From DATKKX01 sp035542775 (lineage in GTDB: Bacteria; Planctomycetota; Phycisphaerae; UBA1845; UTPLA1), in contig DATKKX010000362.1 of the NCBI GenBank assembly GCA_035542775.1, forward strand, positions 1 through 8,733: a stretch of 8,733 nt of DNA, written 5' to 3'. The stretch's first letter is position 1, and every line of letters starts with the position of its first letter. The notes beneath the pieces are model-generated. The model was not told where the DNA came from. It searched no databases and saw only the letters and a program-made list of their open reading frames with translations. Shown here piece after piece: positions 1 through 6,853 of this stretch. Position numbers and translations under genes: made by a program.

Positions 1-949
1 CTTCGGCCTGGGCCTCGAAATTCAGCAGTACCCGGTGGCGCAGGGCCGGCAGGAAGACCTTGCGGACGTCGTCGAAGCTGACGTTGTAGCGCCCGTCGAG
101 CAAGGCCTGGACTTTCGCCGCCAGAATAACCGCCTGGGCTCCGCGCGGCGAACTCCCCCACCGAACGTAGCGGTTGACCCGCTCGGTGGCGAACTCACCC
201 TGAGGGTGGGTGGTCAGCGTCAGGCGGATGGCATAGTCCTGAACATGCGGCGCCACGATCACACGCTGCACGAGTTTCTGCGCGCCGATGATCTGCTCGC
301 CGCTCATCACCGGACGAATGTCCGGCTTGTGAGCTGTCGTCGTGCGGTCCAGGATGACGCCGATTTCCTCGCGGTTGGAGTAAACCACGAGCAGCTTGAA
401 GAAAAAACGGTCGAGTTGAGCCTCGGGCAACGGATAGGTGCCCTCCTGCTCTATCGGGTTCTGCGTCGCCATCACGAAGAACGGCGCTTCAAGCTGATAT
501 CGGGTGCCGGCTACCGTGACCGTCTTCTCCTGCATCGCCTCCAGCAAGGCGGACTGCGTCTTGGGTGTCGCCCGATTGATCTCGTCGGCGAGAATCATCT
601 GCGCGAAAAGCGGACCCTGCTGAAACTGAAATTGCCGCCGCCCGCTCTGCGGGTCTTCCGTGATGATGTTCGTTCCGATGATGTCCGCCGGCATCAGGTC
701 GGGGGTGAACTGAATCCGCGAGAACTTCAGGCTCAGGGCCTGGGCCATCGCGCGAATCAGATATGTCTTCCCCAAACCCGGCACGCCTTCCAGCAGGGCG
801 TGCCCGCCCGTAAACAGACAGGTGAGCACGCCGTCGATGATGTCGGCATGGCCGACGATTGCCTTGGCAATCTCATCGTGGACGGCCTTGAATTTCGCGC
901 GGAACTCGTCCGTCGCCTTCTGGATAGCGGGATCCACCTGAATGGCCAT
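1..949 (-). CDS. MoxR-family AAA+ ATPase, 3' end cut by the window edge
   Basis: Reading the minus strand from ATG at 949 gives about 316 codons with no stop before the edge; MoxR proteins are usually 320-340 aa, so only a short C-terminal piece is missing. Visible motifs are Walker A GVPGLGKT (about residues 55-62), Walker B MILADEIN (about 118-125), the sensor-1 stretch ATQNPIEQEGTYPLPEAQ followed by LDRF with the probable arginine finger (about 161-182), and the sensor-2 SPRGAQ (about 266-271). The visible end, LRHRVLLNFEAQAE, is the usual MoxR lid region. A GGAG element 6 nt upstream supports this start. MoxR ATPases are cytosolic hexamers that work with VWA-domain partners to remodel or activate other proteins. 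The gene directly upstream encodes such a VWA protein, so they probably act together. The specific client is unknown. A DUF58 gene often accompanies moxR and could lie beyond the left edge. Confidence 0.95.
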   Translation of the reverse strand, partial: MAIQVDPAIQKATDEFRAKFKAVHDEIAKAIVGHADIIDGVLTCLFTGGHALLEGVPGLGKTYLIRAMAQALSLKFSRIQFTPDLMPADIIGTNIITEDPQSGRRQFQFQQGPLFAQMILADEINRATPKTQSALLEAMQEKTVTVAGTRYQLEAPFFVMATQNPIEQEGTYPLPEAQLDRFFFKLLVVYSNREEIGVILDRTTTAHKPDIRPVMSGEQIIGAQKLVQRVIVAPHVQDYAIRLTLTTHPQGEFATERVNRYVRWGSSPRGAQAVILAAKVQALLDGRYNVSFDDVRKVFLPALRHRVLLNFEAQAE

Positions 950-955
950 GGTCTG

Positions 956-959
956 CTCC
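956..959 (-). promoter_or_regulatory. Shine-Dalgarno site of moxR
   Basis: The minus strand reads GGAG, then 6 nt, then ATG at 949. This is the clearest ribosome binding site in the window and fixes the moxR start. Most of the other genes here have weak or no recognisable Shine-Dalgarno sequences. Confidence 0.65.
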
Positions 960-985
960 GGTAGGCCGCGGATAACGGCACTGAT

Positions 986-1013
986 ATCTTAACCCTGCAA
1001 CTGTCCCTGTCGA
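986..1013 (-). promoter_or_regulatory. possible sigma70-type promoter for moxR
   Basis: On the minus strand TCGACA (1008-1013; 5 of 6 matches to TTGACA) is followed after 16 nt by TAAGAT (986-991; 4 of 6 matches to TATAAT). It lies about 36 nt upstream of the moxR ATG, inside the 132-nt gap after the VWA gene. Such matches arise by chance, so this is only a candidate. It would allow moxR to be transcribed apart from the VWA gene. Confidence 0.25.
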
Positions 1014-1075
1014 ACCAGGCTCAGCAGCCCCGCCTTGGCTCGGAGAGAGCCGGGGCTCTGCTCTACACGTTTCAT
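989..1075 (-). CDS. candidate 28-aa small ORF between the VWA gene and moxR
   Basis: ATG at 1075 opens 28 codons ending in TAA at 989-991; the peptide begins MKRVEQSPGSLRAKAG and is basic, with no membrane segment. It starts 6 nt after the VWA stop codon, and a GAG lies 5 nt before the ATG, so ribosomes finishing the VWA gene could reinitiate here. Its third-position base use is mixed and not clearly like that of the large genes. I recognise no family. It may be a chance ORF in an intergenic leader, and it overlaps the possible moxR promoter. Confidence 0.15.
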   Translation of the reverse strand: MKRVEQSPGSLRAKAGLLSLVRQGQLQG

Positions 1076-1081
1076 GAACGC

Positions 1082-4000
1082 TCACGGCTTCTGTTCGTCT
1101 TCCTGCTGCTCCTTCGCCCGCTTCTTGGCCTTCAGAAGCCGGGCCATGGTCGATTCCGCCGGTTCGGTTTTCTTCTCCGCGCGCTTCTGCTCCGGCGAGG
1201 GCTGGGCTTCTACCGCCGTGGGACCGCCAAGAGCGCCGACGAGGTCCTTGGCCGGTTTGCCGGGCTTCAAATCGGCTTCGAACTTGGCCGTTGCGTCCGG
1301 CACTACGATATCCGGCTCCCCGGCGGACGGTCGGGTCGCAGCTTCCCCAGCGGGCAACCCGCCCGCGTCACCCTCGCCCGTTCGCTCGGCGCGAACTTTC
1401 TCGCGGACGGCCTTCAGATCGGAAAGCACCGCCTCGGCTCGGCGGCCGGCACCAAATCGCCCGGCCAGACTGGCGATATAGCCGCGGGTCGCTGCCAGTG
1501 CCTTGATCGGATCGATGGCGATCCGGCGAACCGCAACGTCCACCAGAAACATGAAAGCCGCCAATTCGAGCAGCCGGTCCCACAGCGGCGTCCGCGAGAT
1601 GGTCGGCGGCAAATCGTGCTTGAATACGGTCTTTGAATCGGCGTCGAGTGTCAGCACCCGCCCCTGGGCAACGTCGGCGATTTCCCGAAGCAACGCCTCA
1701 TTGACGCCCACATCCCGGAACTCCGGCGAGAAGGCGATGGTCGCCCCGGTGCGAATGACCGCCGGCCTCTCCTTCTCCGGCCCGGCAATGACGATGTTCG
1801 AGAGATAGGTGCCCATCTGATCCGCTCTGAACGTCGCCTCATAACGGCCCGGCCCGGTCTGAATGATGGGCAGGTTCGCAGTCTCTCCATCCGGACCGAC
1901 CACCTTGCCCACGGACCTGCGGAAGTCGACAAATCCCTTCTGGTCGTCCACGCATTCGATGACGATATGGCCCTTGTCGCCTTCGATCGTCGTGCTGACG
2001 TCATAGTCCGCGGCGCTGCCTTGCTGCATGCACCACCGCACCGCCTGCGACCAGAACTTGCTGAAGCTCGGCCAACTCGGCCATTCCACTCCCCAGTGCT
2101 CCCAGCCGCCGCTGGTGAAGGCCTCCGTCCGGCCGAAGCCGCACAGCCAGTGAGCGAACAAGGGATCCCCTCGCTCCGTGGTCAGTGGCATCTCCACGTC
2201 AGGCACTTTCCGCGGCGTGGTGACGACGTAGCCTTTGAGGATGGGAAAGTCGCCGCCGATGCCGGTCATGATGTCGGAAAGGCCCTTCATCACGCGCGGC
2301 TTGAAGGTCTCGTCGCGGATGAGCGGGCGACGAACGATCTTGGCTTCCTTGATGAAGATCTTCGGCAGCCGCTTTTCATCGCCCGGCTGACTCAGAGCGT
2401 AATATGTCCCGCCGGTGACGTTGGCGATATGCCGCAAAGTGGCGATCTCCGATCCGCCGTGCGGAAAGATCGAGACCGTGGAGCAGGTGATCTTGCTGCC
2501 CACCATCTTGTTGAGCAGCCCGGTGGTAGGCGGGGCGGGGTCACCGTCCGAGATGATGATCATGTGTCGTTGGGCCGCGTCGGTGCAGCTCATCAACGCC
2601 TGATAGGCCATTTCCATCGGCGTCTGAAAGTCGCCCATATCCGAGTTCTGCATGTTGCGGATCTGCTGGGTGATCGCCTCCTTGTTGGTCGCGGTCCGCA
2701 TGGGCACCTCCCATTGGTAGCCCATGGCCCCGCCCAGATCGACGATCCCGAAGTAGTCCAGCCGGCTCAACGTCTGCAATGCCGCCTCCGCCGTCCTGAT
2801 GCCCCAGGTGTTGCCCTCCGGCATCTCGCACGAGTGCATCACGATGGCCAGCGCCCCCCGCGGAATCTGCTTGACCGCATCCACGTCGAACTTGATCGGC
2901 ATGATGTCTTCGACGACCGAGCCCTGCCAGCCGCCCGCGCCGAAGCTGTCGCCGCCGCCGATCATGATCAGGCCCCCGCCCAGGTCGCGGACATAAGTGG
3001 CCAGGGCCTTCTGTTGCTCCGCGCTGAAGTAGTCCGCTCCCACGTTTGCCAGGACGATCGCGGAATAATCCTGAAGCACCGACGTCTCCAGGTTGATAGA
3101 CTCCGCGGTTTCCCACTGAACGTTGATGCTCTCGGTGAGCAGAGCATCCACCAGCAGACGGTCCTCCTTGCGATCCGCCTCGCTGTCGATGAACAGCACC
3201 GTCTGCGGGCCTTCAATGTTCGTGAAGGCCCGGGCGACGTTGTTCTGCGAGATGACGTCCGCGCTCGGGTCGTCGGGGACAAACACGCTGCGCCATTCGT
3301 GAGCCCGGGCGGAGGTTATAGGCAGCAGCACCGTGAAGGCATTGCGGCCTTTCTCCAACGTCACATGCTGACCGTAATCCTCGCTCCCTTCGCCCAGATG
3401 GAGCAGCTCCTCGGCCTGACCCGCACGCTGGTAGATCAATACCGTGCCGGTCGTCCGTTGGTCGCTCTTGAGTATCAGCCGCAGCGGAACCTGCTCGTGG
3501 AGATTGGCATACGCCGGCGCCCGGAGTTGCTCATTGACCACGTCGGCGCCGTGGGCCACTCGCAGCGGCAACACATCCACGGATATCTTGTTGGCGGCGG
3601 CGGTCTTGACCTCATCCAGGGCATCGCCCACGTTTTGATTGCCGTCGGACAGCAGGACGATCCGGTTCCTCGCCGAATCCAGTGCGCAAGCCGCGGCCAT
3701 CCGCAGGCCCTGTGCGACATTCGTCCGATCAGGCTTCCGGCCGTCGGCGAAAGGCGGCAGGATGTGAATACCGCCGTCAGGACCGGGCCGGCTCGGCAGT
3801 TGCTCGATGTTTGTCTGACCGTCGAAAGTCAGTACGGCGGCGCGATCGTTCGGGCGCATGTCCTTGGCCGTCCGAACGATGAACTCCTCGGCCTGACGGC
3901 GAGTCTCGGGGAGGATCGATCGCGACAAGTCCAGCAGAAAAAGAACATTCAGGTCCTCGTTCTTGCGGATCTTGTTCATCCCGGCCAACGCCAGGACCAG

Positions 4001-4162
4001 GATCACAACCACGGCGGCGCGGACCAAAACGCACAGCTTCCCGCGAATCGGTCCCAGTCCCGCCAGGGACCGGCGCGAGACCCACCACATCAGCACGAGG
4101 AGCAGGACCAGCCACAAGTATGCTGGCCGATCGAAGTGCTCCGATATGAAGAGGCTCGTCAT
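1082..4162 (-). CDS. membrane-anchored protein with VWA, amidotransferase-like and second VWA domains (1026 aa)
   Basis: The protein has two N-terminal membrane helices (about 13-32 and 45-62). A VWA domain follows (about 72-200) with an intact MIDAS metal site: D78-S80-S82 in LLDLSRS, T147 and D173 in LLSDG. Next is a class-I glutamine-amidotransferase-like domain (about 318-425) with GGGLIMIGGGDSFGAGGW, where no catalytic Cys is seen. A second VWA-like domain (about 435-610) keeps T514 and D539 but has H443-S-C445-E-M447 in place of DxSxS. Then come the region with GDPLFAHW and FSKFWSQAVRW, an Ig-like stretch (about 716-815), a third membrane helix (about 860-880), and a charged Ala/Lys/Glu-rich tail of about 140 residues. 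Two N-terminal helices plus the third place the sensor domains outside and the tail inside, if the topology is as usual. I infer that it is the VWA partner of the downstream MoxR ATPase. Large proteins of this layout are common in Planctomycetota. No Shine-Dalgarno sequence precedes the ATG. Confidence 0.93.
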   Translation of the reverse strand: MTSLFISEHFDRPAYLWLVLLLVLMWWVSRRSLAGLGPIRGKLCVLVRAAVVVILVLALAGMNKIRKNEDLNVLFLLDLSRSILPETRRQAEEFIVRTAKDMRPNDRAAVLTFDGQTNIEQLPSRPGPDGGIHILPPFADGRKPDRTNVAQGLRMAAACALDSARNRIVLLSDGNQNVGDALDEVKTAAANKISVDVLPLRVAHGADVVNEQLRAPAYANLHEQVPLRLILKSDQRTTGTVLIYQRAGQAEELLHLGEGSEDYGQHVTLEKGRNAFTVLLPITSARAHEWRSVFVPDDPSADVISQNNVARAFTNIEGPQTVLFIDSEADRKEDRLLVDALLTESINVQWETAESINLETSVLQDYSAIVLANVGADYFSAEQQKALATYVRDLGGGLIMIGGGDSFGAGGWQGSVVEDIMPIKFDVDAVKQIPRGALAIVMHSCEMPEGNTWGIRTAEAALQTLSRLDYFGIVDLGGAMGYQWEVPMRTATNKEAITQQIRNMQNSDMGDFQTPMEMAYQALMSCTDAAQRHMIIISDGDPAPPTTGLLNKMVGSKITCSTVSIFPHGGSEIATLRHIANVTGGTYYALSQPGDEKRLPKIFIKEAKIVRRPLIRDETFKPRVMKGLSDIMTGIGGDFPILKGYVVTTPRKVPDVEMPLTTERGDPLFAHWLCGFGRTEAFTSGGWEHWGVEWPSWPSFSKFWSQAVRWCMQQGSAADYDVSTTIEGDKGHIVIECVDDQKGFVDFRRSVGKVVGPDGETANLPIIQTGPGRYEATFRADQMGTYLSNIVIAGPEKERPAVIRTGATIAFSPEFRDVGVNEALLREIADVAQGRVLTLDADSKTVFKHDLPPTISRTPLWDRLLELAAFMFLVDVAVRRIAIDPIKALAATRGYIASLAGRFGAGRRAEAVLSDLKAVREKVRAERTGEGDAGGLPAGEAATRPSAGEPDIVVPDATAKFEADLKPGKPAKDLVGALGGPTAVEAQPSPEQKRAEKKTEPAESTMARLLKAKKRAKEQQEDEQKP

Positions 4163-4222
4163 TTAGGAACGCCAGGGCCTGAGTAGGTCGGATCGTCGGC
4201 GCCGCCGCTGCGGAATGCTCAT
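4163..4222 (-). CDS. candidate 19-aa leader ORF abutting the VWA start
   Basis: In the 74-nt gap before the VWA gene, ATG at 4222 opens 19 codons (MSIPQRRRRRSDLLRPWRS) and ends with TAA at 4163-4165, directly touching the VWA ATG at 4162. The VWA start has no visible Shine-Dalgarno sequence, so termination-reinitiation from this ORF would be one way to translate it. The peptide contains five consecutive arginines. The leader ORF itself also lacks a good ribosome binding site. It could be a chance ORF; the exact junction is the only strong argument for it. Confidence 0.2.
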   Translation of the reverse strand: MSIPQRRRRRSDLLRPWRS

Positions 4223-4236
4223 GACCACGCTTGGTG

Positions 4237-5190
4237 TCACCAGTGTATCGCCTGTATCCGGTTGTTCCACGAATCAAGACAGTAAACTAGGCCGCTGTCC
4301 GCGACGGCGACACCCCACGGCTGAGTGATCTGCCCGCGGCCTCTGCCGGGCCTGCCCCAACTGCCCAGGAACTTCCCCTCCCTGCTGTAACGTGCAATCC
4401 GATTGTTCAGCCGGTCCGCGACCAGGATCGATCCGCTTCGCTCGATCGCCAGCCCCAGAGGGTAGTTCAGGTTCTCCGGCCCATCTCCCGGAGAGCCGAA
4501 AGCCGAAAGGAACTTGCCGTCACGATCGTACCGGCAGATCCGATGGTGGCACGCATCCGTCACCCAGAGAATCCCGCTTTCATCGAAAACCATGCCCGCG
4601 GGGCGCTCCACCCACCCTTCGCCGGCGGACTTGTCAGCGAAGCTGAACAAGTATTTTCCGTCCGGCGAGAACTTGCTGATCCGATCATTCCCCCCGTACT
4701 CCCCTACGTACGCATTGCTGTCCCGGTCGATCGCCACCGTCGTCGGGAAAACGAACTGCCCCGGCCCCTCGCCCTCCTCGCCGAAACGCATCAACTCGCG
4801 GCCGTCGCGATCAAACACGATCACCCGGTGATAATGCGTGTCTGCCACCCAGACGTGGTCCTTCTTGTCGACGCACAGGCCCGTTGGCTTGCCGTTGACC
4901 GCGTCAGGCATCGCCCATTGATGCTCGTACCGGCCGTCAGGCGCAAACCGCTGAATTCGGGCGGTTGGACTCTTGTCCACCACGTAAATGCGGCCGTCCA
5001 CCGGCGACACGGCAATCGCCCGAGGATAGCTGAACTCGCCCGTTCCCAGGCCCGTCGTGCCGAACACAAATTCGACCGCGGCAACGTCCGGCTCCTCGCG
5101 GTAACACCCCGACACGAGAATCGCCAGGAACGCCGCAACCGCAAGTGCCTGCGTCTTCCGACCAGTTGGTCTTGGAGGGGAAACCGTCAT
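4237..5190 (-). CDS. six-bladed NHL-repeat beta-propeller lipoprotein (317 aa)
   Basis: An N-terminal signal ends in a lipobox, V26-S-G-C29, so the mature protein should be lipid-anchored outside the cytoplasmic membrane. Six NHL repeats fill the rest. Each starts with a Pro-x-x-(hydrophobic) turn near residues 56, 102, 149, 197, 244 and 291, and closes with a D-x-x-x-R-(I/V) type strand, as in DTHYHRV, DACHHRI, DRLNNRI and DSWNNRI. Six repeats make one complete propeller, with nothing after the last blade. NHL propellers bind ligands, proteins or nucleic acids, or act as lyases; no specific activity can be read here. The frame stays open upstream to 5604, but that part lies inside the permease gene. 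ATG 5190 is chosen because the signal peptide begins there and the ATG overlaps the permease stop by 4 nt. The link to the importer suggests an extracytoplasmic accessory role, which is inference. Confidence 0.9.
   Translation of the reverse strand: MTVSPPRPTGRKTQALAVAAFLAILVSGCYREEPDVAAVEFVFGTTGLGTGEFSYPRAIAVSPVDGRIYVVDKSPTARIQRFAPDGRYEHQWAMPDAVNGKPTGLCVDKKDHVWVADTHYHRVIVFDRDGRELMRFGEEGEGPGQFVFPTTVAIDRDSNAYVGEYGGNDRISKFSPDGKYLFSFADKSAGEGWVERPAGMVFDESGILWVTDACHHRICRYDRDGKFLSAFGSPGDGPENLNYPLGLAIERSGSILVADRLNNRIARYSREGKFLGSWGRPGRGRGQITQPWGVAVADSGLVYCLDSWNNRIQAIHW
5187..5190 (-). other. ATGA stop/start overlap coupling permease and NHL lipoprotein
   Basis: The minus strand reads ATGA: the permease stop TGA (5187-5189) and the NHL start ATG (5188-5190) share bases. 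No strong Shine-Dalgarno sequence precedes this ATG, so translation of the lipoprotein probably depends on ribosomes finishing the permease. This ties the two proteins' expression together. Confidence 0.8.
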
Positions 5191-6842
5191 GCTGTGATCT
5201 TTGCCGGCAGCCGGCCGACGCCGCGCAGCCGGGCCAACAGCGGCGCCAGCGCCGCGATCAAGACCGCCGGGACGATCAGCATGAGGCTCATCGCTACGGT
5301 CGCGCTCTGCCGCCCGTAGTGCATCAGCGAGTCCACGTGGACGGCGAGGCTGCCGCCGAAGAACTGGGCGGGCTGGATCAAGTGCGCAGCGGCGGCCTCT
5401 GAAATCGCCAAACATGCGGCCATCATACCCGCCGCAGCCAGTCCGCGCCAGAGGATCGGCAAGCGAGCGTGCGCAATCGACTGGATGCGACCAGCCCCAT
5501 CCGTCATCGCCAGCGCCGTCAAGTCCTGCGGCACCCGGCGGTTCAACAGCCGCGCCACGCAAACGGGCAGGAAGCCGAACCGCGCCACCATCGCCGCCAC
5601 CCACACCAGCGGCGTGTTTTCATAGAGGTTCCACCAGCCCGGATGGCTGATCCAGCGGTTGGAATAAAATGAAACCAGCGCCGTCGCCGTCAGCTCGGGC
5701 GGGATCACCGCCGTGGCAATCACGACCACCGTAGCAGCGCCGGTCAGCAACCGCCTTGTTTGCGGCCAGCGCGGGTCATCCGTCAGGGCAATCGCCATCG
5801 CCGTCGTTGCCAGACCCGACAAGCCGGCCACCATCAGCGTGGCCAACGCGGCATTGCCGCAAGTCTTCCATGCAGTGGCAATCGCCTCCATGGGAGGCGT
5901 TCGACCGCCGGCCAATTCCACCGCAAACACAATAATCGGGAACACCGTAATGCCGGCCGCGATCAGAGAGGCCACCGCCCAGGGCACCGACCCTGTGGAC
6001 ACCAGCGCCCCGGTGTCAGCCGTGTCAGCCTCATCCGCCCAGTGAGCCATCTGGCGCAGCCCGGGAATCGCCGCCGCGGCGAGAATGACGATTGTGCAGA
6101 GCATCGGCCATGATTGCCAGAACAGGAAGCCGGCAGGCTGCCTATAGCCTTGCGAGATCGCCGCGCTGGCCAGCATCTCGACCGACCACGTGTCAGTCGC
6201 GTTCATCAGCGGCGCCACCGTGCTGTCGATAACCGCCAGGGCGAAGACCGCCGCCAGGGCTGCAACGATCGGCCCCCGCATCACCGGCAGGGCGCCGCAG
6301 ACGAAGGCGCGAGCGGGCGAAGCGTCCAGGCATGCCAACTGATAGGCCCTGGCGCCGAGTTGCTTGAAGCTTGCCGCCAAGATCAGCGCCGGAATGGGCC
6401 ATAACCATGTGGCCAGAACCCACGCCGCCTGCAGCGGCGCTGCATGTACCGTATTCCAGCCGATGGCCTTGACCATCCAGGCGATGACGGCGTTATGGCT
6501 CGTCGCCACGAGTATCCACGCGTACGCGAAGATGCTGGGCATGGTCAGCAGCGGGATGATCGTGAGGCAATACAACAGAGTCCGCTGCCATCGCTGGCCC
6601 GTCGCCACCAGGGCAAAAGCGGCCGGCAGCGCCAGGACCAACGCGATGACCGTGGCCGCGGCTGCCATCTCGAGGGTCGCGCCATAGCATCGCCACAGCC
6701 GCGGAGAGGGCCAGACGGTCTGCCCTAGCACCGGCCCGCGCACTGCCTCGTACGCGACTTCTCCCAGCACCACGCCGACAGAAACGACCAACACCGCCCA
6801 ACCGAGCCAGCGTAAGAGCCGAGTTACCAGCGTAAGGATCAC
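5187..6842 (-). CDS. ABC importer permease, fused two-domain type (551 aa, iron/Fbp-like class)
   Basis: This very hydrophobic protein has about 12 predicted membrane segments and two halves that each resemble a binding-protein-dependent permease domain. Each half has an EAA-type cytoplasmic loop for contact with the ATPase: about 164-190 (ACLDASPARAF then ALPVMRG) and about 441-465 (LAMTDGAGRIQ then LPILWRG). Length and the duplicated layout fit the FbpB/AfuB-like fused permeases that move Fe3+ and related solutes. The start is GTG at 6842, 11 nt after the stop of the solute-binding gene; the next ATG lies far inside. The upstream bases AAAAGACAGC give only a weak ribosome binding site. It should work with the upstream binding protein. 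The ATPase such a permease needs is not in this window. Substrate is not evident. Confidence 0.9.
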   Translation of the reverse strand: MILTLVTRLLRWLGWAVLVVSVGVVLGEVAYEAVRGPVLGQTVWPSPRLWRCYGATLEMAAAATVIALVLALPAAFALVATGQRWQRTLLYCLTIIPLLTMPSIFAYAWILVATSHNAVIAWMVKAIGWNTVHAAPLQAAWVLATWLWPIPALILAASFKQLGARAYQLACLDASPARAFVCGALPVMRGPIVAALAAVFALAVIDSTVAPLMNATDTWSVEMLASAAISQGYRQPAGFLFWQSWPMLCTIVILAAAAIPGLRQMAHWADEADTADTGALVSTGSVPWAVASLIAAGITVFPIIVFAVELAGGRTPPMEAIATAWKTCGNAALATLMVAGLSGLATTAMAIALTDDPRWPQTRRLLTGAATVVVIATAVIPPELTATALVSFYSNRWISHPGWWNLYENTPLVWVAAMVARFGFLPVCVARLLNRRVPQDLTALAMTDGAGRIQSIAHARLPILWRGLAAAGMMAACLAISEAAAAHLIQPAQFFGGSLAVHVDSLMHYGRQSATVAMSLMLIVPAVLIAALAPLLARLRGVGRLPAKITA

Positions 6843-6853
6843 AGAGCTGTCTT

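Noticed and set aside
35..964. Plus-strand open frame of 309 codons at the left end
   Set aside because: It is the antisense of the MoxR gene, whose Walker A, Walker B and sensor motifs are clear on the minus strand. The plus frame shows no domain.
1046..1059. Inverted repeat AGAGCC-GG-GGCTCT as a terminator after the VWA gene
   Set aside because: The stem is only 5-6 bp with a 2-4 nt loop, and no T tract follows on the minus strand, so it does not support an intrinsic terminator.
1967..4186. Plus-strand open frame of 739 codons antisense to the VWA gene
   Set aside because: It has the Arg/Gly/Ala/His-rich make-up of GC-rich antisense frames and no recognisable domain, while the minus strand in the same place encodes clear VWA and amidotransferase-like motifs.
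4187..4212. GC-rich CGGCGCCG palindrome in the gap between the NHL and VWA genes
   Set aside because: The possible stem is about 4 bp with a 3-nt loop and has no T tract. Chance is likely at this G+C.
5191..5604. N-terminal extension of the NHL protein frame up to 5604
   Set aside because: This stretch overlaps the permease gene in another frame, is Gly/Arg/Ala-rich without domains, and precedes a convincing signal peptide and lipobox that begin at 5190.
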